The notes under the pieces were generated by a model. It had not been told where the DNA came from. It saw nothing but the letters and a program-made list of their open reading frames with translations, and searched no databases. Shown piece by piece: positions 18,326 to 26,314 of a stretch of DNA of 64,000 nucleotides. Within the stretch, counting starts at the first letter, position 1, and every line of letters begins with the position of its first letter. The stretch spans positions 20,202-84,201 of the forward strand of contig NZ_SIJK02000001.1 in NCBI RefSeq assembly GCF_004762035.2, in the 5' to 3' direction. Source of the stretch: Candidatus Chloroploca mongolica. GTDB lineage: Bacteria; Chloroflexota; Chloroflexia; Chloroflexales; Chloroflexaceae. The position numbers and the translations under genes are program-made.

Positions 18326-18916
18326 ATGGGTGCTTCAAAGAAGCCTGCGCGTGGCTCGGTTTTTTTTCGCGAGGTCGTTGGGGCTACGGCAGTCGATCCG
18401 CATCTTGAGGCTTGCCTGCAATGCGGTACCTGCGGTGGCTCGTGCCCATCGGGCAACGACATGGAACACACGCCCCGTACCCTTTTTGCGATGATTGCCG
18501 CCGGGATGCGCGAAACCGTTCTGCGTAGCAATACGCCCTGGTATTGTGTTTCGTGTTATTACTGCATGGAGCGTTGCCCGCAAGAGGTGCATATCACCGA
18601 TGTGATGTATACCCTCAAGCGCCTCGCGATCAAAGAGGGCTTCTCACGGCAGTCGAGCGCGGCCCAGGCCCCGGCGTTTTCGGAAACATTTATGGAGCAT
18701 GTCGAGCGGTATGGCCGTAGTTTTGAACTGGGCTTGATTACGCGCTATTTCTTGCGCCATCGCCCCCTTGATACGGTCAAGATTGCCCCGATCGGGGCCG
18801 GTATGCTTCGCCGGAAACGCTTCGATCTCACGCCGCGCAAGATCCGTCAGATCGAGCAGCTTCAGGCGATTCTTGCGCGGGCCGATGAGCTTGAGCGGAA
18901 TGCTTATCGTGTTTAA
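18326..18916 (+). CDS. hdrC: Heterodisulfide reductase subunit C-like protein
   Basis: 196 aa. HdrC is the iron-sulfur relay between HdrA and the catalytic HdrB. Two [4Fe-4S] motifs are clear: CLQCGTCGGSCP (about 31-42) and CVSCYYCMERCP (about 74-85). The C-terminal third is basic and helical with no membrane segment, so the complex is soluble. An excellent Shine-Dalgarno (AGGAGGAG) precedes the ATG. It is the first gene of an eight-gene operon. hdrB follows after a 213-nt spacer holding a palindromic repeat, so readthrough past that hairpin may tune the HdrC:HdrB ratio. Confidence 0.92.
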   Translation: MGASKKPARGSVFFREVVGATAVDPHLEACLQCGTCGGSCPSGNDMEHTPRTLFAMIAAGMRETVLRSNTPWYCVSCYYCMERCPQEVHITDVMYTLKRLAIKEGFSRQSSAAQAPAFSETFMEHVERYGRSFELGLITRYFLRHRPLDTVKIAPIGAGMLRRKRFDLTPRKIRQIEQLQAILARADELERNAYRV

Positions 18917-18928
18917 GCAGTGCCTCAG

Positions 18929-18980
18929 GGAGTGCCGACTTCGGTCGGCTTCCGGGTTAGCCGACTGAAGTCGGCACTCC
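18929..18980. repeat. GTGCCGACTTCAGTCGGC palindrome inside the hdr operon
   Basis: A hairpin with GGAGTGCCGACTTCGGTCGG and CCGACTGAAGTCGGCACTCC arms, 12 nt after the hdrC stop. It is the only large interruption in the hydrogenase operon and may act as an attenuator or mRNA-stability element. Confidence 0.75.
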
Positions 18981-19129
18981 GGTTCGCCCGGTGGCATGTT
19001 TCAGCATGATGAGCGTAGCGCTTAGGAGTTGCTGCCTGGCGCTTTTGCGGCATTGATTCGACGATATATCTTTCATCCTTCTTGACTGGCGACTCCGGAT
19101 CAAGCAAGGGTGGAGAAGGATTCCCCGCT

Positions 19130-20155
19130 ATGCAGTATGGCTATTATCCGGGCTGCTCGCTTGAGCGCAATGCCGGTGCCTATCACGAATCGACGATGGC
19201 GGTGGCGGGGGTGCTGGGCCTCCAGTTTACCGAAGTTGATGATTGGAATTGTTGTGGTGCGACCGAGTTCTTTTCGGTGAACCAGATGCAGGCGTATGCG
19301 CTGACTGGGCGTAATCTGGCCCTCGCTGCCGATCAGTTTGCCCCGAAACCCGCGCTGCCGGTCATTCCGGTGGAGGTTGCCGAACCACCCCAGCTTGTGG
19401 CTCCCTGTAGCGCCTGTTACCTCAATCTGAGCAAGGTTGATCGGTATCTCGCCAGTTCGCCTGAGCTTGCCGCAAAAGTTAATACGGCCCTTGATGCGGG
19501 TGGCTTGCACTATGATCCCGGCAGTTTGCGCGTACGCCATTTGCTGGATGTGATGGTCAATGATGCTGGCTATGATGCGATTGCTGCCCGTGTGCAGCGG
19601 GCGCTGACTGGTCTGCGCGTCGCGCCCTACTATGGCTGTCTCGTGGTGCGGCCTGGCTTCCAGGGGCAGTTTGATGACCCCGAGTATCCGACGACGCTCG
19701 ATAAGCTGATGCGCGTGCTCGGGGCGAAAGTGGTTGATTTTCCCCTCAAGGCGCACTGCTGTGGCGGCCATATGACCCAGATTAGCGAGGAGGTTGCGCT
19801 TGAGTTGCTGCGTCGGTTGCTCAAGAATGCCGCTGATTATCAGGCCGATGTTATTGTGACCCTCTGCCCAATGTGTCAACTCAATCTTGATGTCTTTCAG
19901 CGGGCAGTCAATCGGCGCTTTGGCACCAATTTCAATCTGCCGGTGCTCTTTTTTACCCAGTTGATGGGCCTCGCCTTTGGCCTTGCCCCCGAGCGGCTCG
20001 GCATCGGCAAGGAGTTTGTCGCTTCCCGGCCTGCTCTCGCCAAAATTGGCACATCGGTGGAAGTAGAGCAGGAACGCGCGGTTGGCAAGCGGGCGAAACA
20101 ACGCAATGATCAGAGCCTGCCTATGCCGTATATGCCCGAGGAGGAAGAGCGATGA
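19130..20155 (+). CDS. hdrB: Heterodisulfide reductase subunit B-like protein
   Basis: 341 aa from the ATG at 19130 (GGAGAAGGA upstream); an in-frame TTG at 19082 lacks such a signal. HdrB carries the noncubane [4Fe-4S] clusters where disulfides are cleaved. Two CCG domains are visible: the first with GYYPGCSLE, NCCGATE and CSACYLNL; the second with YYGCLVVRP, HCCGGHMTQ and LCPMCQLNLD. Both cysteine sets look complete, so catalytic competence is expected. The gene overlaps hdrA by 4 nt (ATGA), implying translational coupling. The natural disulfide in bacteria is unknown, because coenzymes M and B are not expected here. Confidence 0.93.
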   Translation: MQYGYYPGCSLERNAGAYHESTMAVAGVLGLQFTEVDDWNCCGATEFFSVNQMQAYALTGRNLALAADQFAPKPALPVIPVEVAEPPQLVAPCSACYLNLSKVDRYLASSPELAAKVNTALDAGGLHYDPGSLRVRHLLDVMVNDAGYDAIAARVQRALTGLRVAPYYGCLVVRPGFQGQFDDPEYPTTLDKLMRVLGAKVVDFPLKAHCCGGHMTQISEEVALELLRRLLKNAADYQADVIVTLCPMCQLNLDVFQRAVNRRFGTNFNLPVLFFTQLMGLAFGLAPERLGIGKEFVASRPALAKIGTSVEVEQERAVGKRAKQRNDQSLPMPYMPEEEER

Positions 20156-22188
20156 GCAATGATCAGATCCCTCCACCGCACGCTTCGCCTGATGAGGAAC
20201 GCGTTGGCGTCTATGTCTGCCATTGTGGCAGCAATATTGCTAGGACGATCGCGGTTGAGGATGTGGCTCTCTGGTCCGAGCAGCAGGAGCATGTGGTTGT
20301 TGCCCGCGATTATAAGTTTATGTGTTCGAGCCTCGGTCAAGAGTTGATCGAACAGGATATTCAGGCGAAGGGCCTCAGCCGGATTGTCGTGGCAGCATGC
20401 TCGCCACATATGCACGAGCGAACCTTTCGTGGCGCATGCCAGCGGGCCGGGCTCAATCCCTATCTGTTCGAGATGGCAAATATTCGTGAGTTGACCTCGT
20501 GGGCGACTGATGACCGCGAGGCGGCGACGAGCAAGGCGAAAGCGCAGGTCAAGGGGGCGATCGAGCGCGCTGTGTTGCAAGAGCCACTCGAGCCGCTCTT
20601 TGTTGATATTAATCCCAATACGCTTGTGGTTGGTGGGGGCATTGCTGGCCTGACGGCGGCACTTGAACTGGCCGATTCTGGCTACCACGTCTATCTGGTT
20701 GACCGCGATTCGTCGATCGGCGGCCAGATGGCGAAACTTGATAAGACCTTTCCGACCCTCGACTGCGCGGCCTGCATCCTTACCCCTAAAATGGTTGATG
20801 CGGCCAACCATCCCAATATTACCCTCATGACCTGGAGTGAGGTGGTGGCCGTGGATGGCTTTGTCGGCAATTTCAGTGTGCAGGTGCGCCACAAGCCGCG
20901 TTATGTGATCGAGGATCTCTGTACCGGGTGCGGTACTTGTATCGAGAAGTGTCCCTCGCGGGTGCTCGATCAGCATTTCGAGGTTGGTCTGGGCTATCAC
21001 AAGGCGATTGATCGCAATTTCCCCCAGGCGGTACCAAAATATCCGGTGATTGACACCACGCATTGTACCTATTTTCAGCGGGGCAAATGTCGTGCCTGTC
21101 AGGTTGTCTGCCCAACTAATGCGATTGATTTCACCCAGAAAGAGACCTTCGAGCAGCTTGAGGTCGGCAATATCATTCTTGCCACCGGCTATGAGCAATT
21201 TGATGCTCGCCGCGTGCCGCAGTATGGCTATGGGCGCCTCGCGAATGTCTTTACGAGCATGGAGTTTGAGCGCATGGTCAATGCCGCCGGACCCACCAGT
21301 GGGCAGGTGGTGCTCCGTGATGGCGTGACGGCTCCGCAGTCGGTCGGCATTATTCACTGCGTTGGCTCGCGTGACAAGAACTATAACGAGTATTGCTCGC
21401 GGGCGTGTTGCATGGCTGCGCTCAAGTTTGCCCATCTGGTGCATGAACGGGTGCCCGACGCCGAGGTCTATAACTTTTATATTGACATCCGTGCTGCCGG
21501 CAAACACTACGAAGAGTTCTATCATCGGGTATTGGAAGAGGGTACGCACTTTATTCGCGGGCGCGTGGCTGAAGTAACCGATGCGGCGCGTGGCCCCGGC
21601 GAAGAGGGCTCGTTGATTATTCAGGCCGAGGATACGCTGATCGGCAAACAACGCCGAATCCCGGTTGATATGGTGATCTTGATGGTGGGGATGGAAGCCC
21701 GTCACGACTCGCGCAATGTTGCCTCTACGTTCGGGCTCGGCTGCGATTTCGAGGGCTGGTTTACCGAGCGCCACGCCAAACTCGATCCGGTCGTCACCAT
21801 GACCGAGGGCATTCTGATCGCCGGGGCCTGCCAGGGGCCCAAGGCCATCCCCGAATCGGTTGCCCAGGGTTCCGCCGCGGCTGCACGGGTGTCCGGGCTG
21901 ATTGGGCGTCGTACGATCAAACTCGAGCCGGTGCGCGCAAGCATTGAGGCGGCGGCCTGTTCGGGGTGCCGTATTTGCAACAATGTTTGCCCCTATCATG
22001 CGATCGTCTTCCATGAAGAGATCAAGATCTCCGAGGTGATCACGGCCCTTTGTCAGGGGTGTGGCGCGTGTGTGGCAGCCTGCCCAAGTGCGGCCATCAC
22101 CGGTGCTCACTTCACGCGTGAGCAGGTGCTCTCGCAGATCGATGGGTTGCTCTGGGATATGCAACCCGGTGTGTTGGTGCTCGCCTGA
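20152..22188 (+). CDS. hdrA: Heterodisulfide reductase subunit A-like flavoprotein
   Basis: 678 aa. HdrA holds the FAD that bifurcates electrons between ferredoxin and HdrB. The N-terminal YVCHCGSNIART motif and a CSPHMHERTF stretch come first. An FAD fold follows (LVVGGGIAGLTAALEL, about 162-177, then DRDSSIGGQMAKL) with the DCAACILTPKM cysteines. Next is a ferredoxin-like insert (CTGCGTCIEKCPS, then CRACQVVCPTNAI) and a C-terminal ferredoxin domain (CSGCRICNNVCPYHAI, CQGCGACVAACPSAAI). The length fits the basic HdrA without fused subunits. It is coupled to hdrB; mvhD starts 55 nt downstream. Confidence 0.95.
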   Translation: MSNDQIPPPHASPDEERVGVYVCHCGSNIARTIAVEDVALWSEQQEHVVVARDYKFMCSSLGQELIEQDIQAKGLSRIVVAACSPHMHERTFRGACQRAGLNPYLFEMANIRELTSWATDDREAATSKAKAQVKGAIERAVLQEPLEPLFVDINPNTLVVGGGIAGLTAALELADSGYHVYLVDRDSSIGGQMAKLDKTFPTLDCAACILTPKMVDAANHPNITLMTWSEVVAVDGFVGNFSVQVRHKPRYVIEDLCTGCGTCIEKCPSRVLDQHFEVGLGYHKAIDRNFPQAVPKYPVIDTTHCTYFQRGKCRACQVVCPTNAIDFTQKETFEQLEVGNIILATGYEQFDARRVPQYGYGRLANVFTSMEFERMVNAAGPTSGQVVLRDGVTAPQSVGIIHCVGSRDKNYNEYCSRACCMAALKFAHLVHERVPDAEVYNFYIDIRAAGKHYEEFYHRVLEEGTHFIRGRVAEVTDAARGPGEEGSLIIQAEDTLIGKQRRIPVDMVILMVGMEARHDSRNVASTFGLGCDFEGWFTERHAKLDPVVTMTEGILIAGACQGPKAIPESVAQGSAAAARVSGLIGRRTIKLEPVRASIEAAACSGCRICNNVCPYHAIVFHEEIKISEVITALCQGCGACVAACPSAAITGAHFTREQVLSQIDGLLWDMQPGVLVLA

Positions 22189-22243
22189 GCGCCTCTGGTA
22201 CAACGACTATGCACGCGACAAGCGCACGAAGGAGACCATCACT

Positions 22244-22717
22244 ATGGCAGAGCCAACAACGTTTCAACCGGTGATCATCGGCTTTCTCTGCAACTGGTGC
22301 TCGTACCGGGCGGCTGACCTGGCGGGAACGGCGCGAACTCACTATGCGCCAACGATGCGTCCGATCCGGGTGATGTGTACGGCCCGCGTTGAACCCGAGT
22401 TTGTGCTGAAAGCGCTGCGTTCGGGGGCCGATGGAGTGCTGATTGCCGGCTGTCATCCCGGCGAATGCCACTATGTTGAAGGCAATATCAAGGCGCTGCG
22501 ACGCTTTCTGTTGCTCAAACGGATGCTCACGCAGTTTGGCATCGAACCGCAACGGGTGCAACTCGTCTGGGCTGCGGCCTCGGAAGGCCATCAGCTTGCC
22601 GCTGCGGTTGACCGCATGACCGAAGAGTTACGTGCGCTTGGCCCCTTGCACTGGCAACAGACGGTGTTGCGTGCAAAAGTTGATATTCCGCTGATCAAGC
22701 TTGAGGTTGGTGGTTAG
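22244..22717 (+). CDS. mvhD: MvhD-type iron-sulfur electron transfer subunit
   Basis: 157 aa from the ATG at 22244 (AAGGAG upstream); the longer frame upstream overlaps hdrA and is not credible. MvhD, with a [2Fe-2S] cluster, links the hydrogenase to HdrA. Conserved cysteines appear in GFLCNWCSYRAADLAG, VMCTARVEPE and IAGCHPGECHY. The gene sits exactly between hdrA and the hydrogenase subunits, as in methanogen mvh-hdr loci. mvhG follows after 9 nt. Confidence 0.92.
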   Translation: MAEPTTFQPVIIGFLCNWCSYRAADLAGTARTHYAPTMRPIRVMCTARVEPEFVLKALRSGADGVLIAGCHPGECHYVEGNIKALRRFLLLKRMLTQFGIEPQRVQLVWAAASEGHQLAAAVDRMTEELRALGPLHWQQTVLRAKVDIPLIKLEVGG

Positions 22718-22726
22718 GAAGATACC

Positions 22727-23746
22727 ATGAGCAAAGCGACCTTTGCGATGTACTGGGCGGCGTCATGCGGCGGGTGCGAGATTTCGTTGCTCAATATTGG
22801 CAATGATATTCTCGCGGTTGATGAGGCCTTCGAGGTGCTCTTCTGGCCGTGTGTCGCCGATTTCAAGTATCACGATGTCGAGCAGTATGCCGATGGCGCG
22901 ATCGATCTCTGCCTCTTCAATGGGGCCATTCGCAATAGCGAAAATGAGGAACTCGCCCGCTTGCTCCGCCGGAAGTCCAAGATCTTGGTGGCCTTTGGTT
23001 CATGCGCCTCAGAGGGGTGCATCCCTGGTCTGGCCAATTTGACCAGTTCCTCGGCGATCTTCAACGCGGCCTATGCCGACTGTTTGACGACGGACGCGTC
23101 ACGGACGCAGTTACCGCAGACGGTGACGATGGTGCCTGAAGGCGAGATCCATCTTCCTCGGTTTTACGAGACAGTGCGCACGCTTGACCAGGTGGTGCCG
23201 GTAGAATATGTGATCCCCGGGTGCCCGCCCGAGGCGCATCAGATTGCCGCCGTCATCAAGGCGATCATCAGTGGTGCGCCGTTGCCCGCCCCTGGCAGGA
23301 CAGTGATCGGCGCGAGCCAGACGGCTCTCTGCGAAGAGTGCCCGCTGACCAAGGATGTCAAGCAGATTACCCGTTTTTACCGTCCGTATGAGATCACGCC
23401 TGATCCGACGATCTGCCTGCTCGAGCAGGGCCTGCTCTGCATGGGGCCGGCGACGCGTGGCGGGTGTGGTGCCCTCTGCCCGCAGGTGGGCATGCGCTGC
23501 GAGGGTTGTTATGGCCCGTTAGAAGGGCAGGATCAGGGCGCACGGATGCTGTCGGCGGTTGCCTCGGTGGTGGCCGTGGGCAAGCCGGGTGACGAAGAGG
23601 CTGCGCTCGAAGCGGCGATTGACGAGGTGATGGCGACGCTGGTCGATCCAGCGGGCACCTTCTATCGCTTTAGCCTGGCCCGTTCATTGCTTCAGCGTTC
23701 GCGGGTCACTGACCCAGCGCAGCAGAGTGCGGAGGAAGCGCGATGA
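22727..23746 (+). CDS. mvhG: [NiFe]-hydrogenase small subunit, MvhG type
   Basis: 339 aa. It carries the Fe-S chain from the active site to MvhD. The proximal-cluster motif is AASCGGCEISLLNIG (C14, C17), with VAFGSCASEGCIPG and VIPGCPPEAHQI supplying the other ligands. Two further clusters are suggested by CEECPLTK, CLLEQGLLCMGPATRGGCGALCP and MRCEGCYGP. There is no twin-arginine signal, consistent with a cytoplasmic group 3 enzyme. It overlaps mvhA by 4 nt. Confidence 0.93.
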   Translation: MSKATFAMYWAASCGGCEISLLNIGNDILAVDEAFEVLFWPCVADFKYHDVEQYADGAIDLCLFNGAIRNSENEELARLLRRKSKILVAFGSCASEGCIPGLANLTSSSAIFNAAYADCLTTDASRTQLPQTVTMVPEGEIHLPRFYETVRTLDQVVPVEYVIPGCPPEAHQIAAVIKAIISGAPLPAPGRTVIGASQTALCEECPLTKDVKQITRFYRPYEITPDPTICLLEQGLLCMGPATRGGCGALCPQVGMRCEGCYGPLEGQDQGARMLSAVASVVAVGKPGDEEAALEAAIDEVMATLVDPAGTFYRFSLARSLLQRSRVTDPAQQSAEEAR

Positions 23747-25239
23747 AGAAGATCAGCATTGATCCCGTCACCAGGCTCGAAGGGCATGGTCGCATTGATC
23801 TCTTTCTCAATGACGAAGGCGATCTTGCCAACGCCTATTTCATTATCCCCGAGTTGCGCGGCTTCGAGCAGTTTTGTGTCGGGCGGCCCGCCGAAGAGAT
23901 GCCGCGCATCACGGATCGCATCTGTGGCGTGTGCCCCGAGGCGCACCATATCGCCTCGACCAAGGCCCTTGATGCGCTCTTCCACGCCGATCCGCCCCGC
24001 GTCACCAAAAAGCTGCGCGAGATGTTCTATTCGGCCTTTTTTGTGGCTGATCATACGACCCATTTCTATGCGCTCGGTGGCCCTGATTTTGTGCTGGGCC
24101 CTGATGCGCCGCCCGCCGAGCGCAATATCCTCGGGGTGATCCACAAAGTTGGTGTCGAAGTCGGCAAGCAGGTGATTGATGCGCGGGTGCGCAATCACCA
24201 TGTGATCAAAATGCTTGGCGGGCGCGGGGTTCATCCAGTCGCCGGGCTTCCGGGGGGGTGGAGCAAGTCGGTCAGTCCCGAAGAGCGTGAGGTGATCGAG
24301 GCAACGGCGCGCAAGAATGTCGATTTCGCCCTGTTTAGCCTCAAGCTCTTTGCCGATGTGGTGCTCAGCAATCGGCAGTATACTGACATGATCTTTTCGG
24401 ACGCCTTTACCAACCAGACCTACTCGATGGGTACGGTTGATGCGAATAACTGCGTCAATTTCTATGATGGCATGATCCGCGTCGTTGATCCTGACGGCGT
24501 TGAGTTGGTCAAATACCATCCGAAGACCTATGCCCATCACCTTGCCGAGCATGCCGAACCTTGGACCTATCTGAAGTTTCCGTACCTCAAACAGGTCGGT
24601 TGGCAGGGCTTTGTTGATGGCAAAGCAAGTGGCGTCTATTGTGCCACGCCGCTCTCGCGGCTCAATGCCGCCGATGGCATGGCCGCACCGCGGGCGCACG
24701 AGGCGTTTGAGGAGTTTTATACCACGCTGGGCAGTAAAAAGGTCAACGGGCGCTACCAGCCTGTACACCATCGCCTGGCGACCCACTGGGCGCGGCTAGT
24801 CGAGTTGCTTTTTGCGGCTGAACGGATGTTGGAACTATCGCTTGACCCTGAGATCACCGACCCAAATGTACGCACGCCGATCACCGCCACGCCGACCGAA
24901 GGCGTTGGTTCGGTGGAAGCGCCGCGCGGCACGCTGACCCATCACTACTGGACTGACGAAAACGGTATGCTCACCAGGGTCAACCTGATTGTCGGCACAA
25001 CCAACAACTATGCCCCCATGGCAATGTCGATCAAAAAAGCCGCCCAGAGTCTGATTCAAAAGGGCACGGTCGTCACCGAAGGTCTCTTGAATCGCATTGA
25101 GATGGCGTTTCGTTCGTACGATCCATGTTTCGGGTGCGCCACCCACGCCCTGCCTGGTCAGATGCCACTCGAGGTGGTCATCCGCGATGCTCAGGGGGGC
25201 GAAGTGCAACGCCTGAGTCAGTATCTTGGAGAGACGTAG
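23743..25239 (+). CDS. mvhA: [NiFe]-hydrogenase large subunit, MvhA type (group 3c)
   Basis: 498 aa. It binds the NiFe(CN)2CO centre. The N-terminal motif is DRICGVCPEAHH (about 61-72) and the C-terminal motif is DPCFGCATHALPGQ (about 460-473), supplying the four nickel-site cysteines. About 32 residues follow the last histidine; a maturation protease would normally cut after ATH. ITRLEGHGRI-like residues at the start (DPVTRLEGHGRIDLF) are typical. With HdrABC and MvhD adjacent, assignment to the Hdr-linked bidirectional group is well supported by context. The stop is followed at once by the protease gene. Confidence 0.95.
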   Translation: MKKISIDPVTRLEGHGRIDLFLNDEGDLANAYFIIPELRGFEQFCVGRPAEEMPRITDRICGVCPEAHHIASTKALDALFHADPPRVTKKLREMFYSAFFVADHTTHFYALGGPDFVLGPDAPPAERNILGVIHKVGVEVGKQVIDARVRNHHVIKMLGGRGVHPVAGLPGGWSKSVSPEEREVIEATARKNVDFALFSLKLFADVVLSNRQYTDMIFSDAFTNQTYSMGTVDANNCVNFYDGMIRVVDPDGVELVKYHPKTYAHHLAEHAEPWTYLKFPYLKQVGWQGFVDGKASGVYCATPLSRLNAADGMAAPRAHEAFEEFYTTLGSKKVNGRYQPVHHRLATHWARLVELLFAAERMLELSLDPEITDPNVRTPITATPTEGVGSVEAPRGTLTHHYWTDENGMLTRVNLIVGTTNNYAPMAMSIKKAAQSLIQKGTVVTEGLLNRIEMAFRSYDPCFGCATHALPGQMPLEVVIRDAQGGEVQRLSQYLGET

Positions 25240-25240
25240 C

Positions 25241-25768
25241 ATGGCAACGCTGGTGCTTGGCCTTGGCAATCCCATTCTGACTGATGACGCCGTGGGCATC
25301 CGGGCTGCCGAAGCGGTGCAGGCAGTGCTTGCGCAGCGTGCCGATGCCTGCCCCCTGGCCGAGGTTGCCACCGCCAGTGTGGGTGGCCTGGCGCTGATGG
25401 AAGCGATGATCGGGTATGAGCGGGTTGTCTTGATTGACGCCTTCTGTTGTCGGGAACCTTCGCCTGGGCGCATTCATCGCCTCACGCTCGAAGATCTTGA
25501 GGCCAACCGTGCAACGGTGCATAGTGCTTCGTCACATGACACCCGTTTTGAGACAGCGCTGGCGCTGGGGCGGCACATGGGATTTTCGTTACCCAATGAG
25601 ATTATTATCTATGCGATTGAGGTGACAAACGTCGTTGATTTCAGTGAACAGATTACTCCTGCCGTTGCTCGCGCCATACCTCAGACAATCCATGCTATCA
25701 TGAGTGAACTGTTACCGTCAAACCTGGTCAGAATGTCAACCGAGGAGGCCCATTATGGTTTCGCCTGA
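25241..25768 (+). CDS. Hydrogenase maturation protease (HycI/HyaD family)
   Basis: 175 aa from the ATG at 25241, with GGAGAG just upstream. These endopeptidases remove the large-subunit C-terminal tail after nickel insertion. Visible: LVLGLGNPILTDDAVGIRA, with the nickel-sensing Asp/Glu positions partly changed (DDAVG), IDAFCCRE, and SSHDTRFETALAL with the histidine ligand. It starts 1 nt after mvhA, so it very probably processes that subunit. It overlaps the next gene by 14 nt. Confidence 0.9.
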   Translation: MATLVLGLGNPILTDDAVGIRAAEAVQAVLAQRADACPLAEVATASVGGLALMEAMIGYERVVLIDAFCCREPSPGRIHRLTLEDLEANRATVHSASSHDTRFETALALGRHMGFSLPNEIIIYAIEVTNVVDFSEQITPAVARAIPQTIHAIMSELLPSNLVRMSTEEAHYGFA

Positions 25769-26252
25769 GTTGCTGCGCCGGTATCCTTTTTTTGCACGGA
25801 TGTCGCTTGAGCATCTGACTGCCCTGGCCGATCTCTCTGAAGAGCGCACGTTTGCGCAAGGCGACAGCTTTTTTTACGAGGGTCAGGTCTTGACGCACCT
25901 CTATCTGGTGTTGCAAGGCCAGATCGCACTCACGCTCAAACTCCCGGTACAGGGCAATCGTGCGGTTGGCCCGGCGCTGAGCGCCCAGCAGCGCGAGGTT
26001 GTGCTTGCCACCGTCAGTGCGGGTGAGCTTTTTGCCTGGTCGTCGGTTGTACCGCCCTATGAATCGACCTTGAATGGTCAGGCTGCAACTGATGGACGGA
26101 TGATCGAGCTTGACAGTGTCGCCTTACGCACGCTCTTTGATCGTGATCCCGTCTTTGGGTTTGCCTTCACGCTGCAGATTGCGCAGGTGATGCGGGATCG
26201 GATTCGTGATCTGCATAACGAGTCGCTGGCCGATCTTCTTGAACAAGCATAA
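25755..26252 (+). CDS. Cyclic-nucleotide-binding-domain protein without DNA-binding domain
   Basis: 165 aa from the ATG at 25755, with GGAGG as Shine-Dalgarno; it overlaps the protease gene by 14 nt. A Crp-like beta-barrel is apparent (QGDSFFYEGQVLTHLYLVLQ, GELFAWSSVV). The phosphate-binding cassette lacks the usual Glu-x-Ala-Leu and Arg pattern, so cAMP binding is doubtful. The protein ends in a helix (LHNESLADLLEQA) with no helix-turn-helix. As last gene of the hydrogenase operon it may be a regulatory or redox-sensing partner of the complex. A strong terminator follows. Confidence 0.75.
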   Translation: MVSPELLRRYPFFARMSLEHLTALADLSEERTFAQGDSFFYEGQVLTHLYLVLQGQIALTLKLPVQGNRAVGPALSAQQREVVLATVSAGELFAWSSVVPPYESTLNGQAATDGRMIELDSVALRTLFDRDPVFGFAFTLQIAQVMRDRIRDLHNESLADLLEQA

Positions 26253-26263
26253 ATGAAGCATAG

Positions 26264-26306
26264 CTTCACGAAAAAACGCCAGCGTAGCTGGCGTTTTTTC
26301 GTGAAG
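26264..26306. terminator. Strong bidirectional terminator after the hydrogenase operon
   Basis: A perfect 20-bp stem (CTTCACGAAAAAACGCCAGC and complement) with a GTA loop. Each arm contains a run of six A or T, giving a T-tract on both strands. It separates two convergent units. Confidence 0.85.
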
Positions 26307-26314
26307 AATCGTTT

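Noticed and set aside
20110..22203. Long open frame antisense to hdrA (about 700 codons), and similar long antisense frames opposite hdrB, mvhA and aor
   Set aside because: They mirror strong sense genes with intact motifs; the translations are His/Arg-rich with no recognisable family and arise from codon bias.
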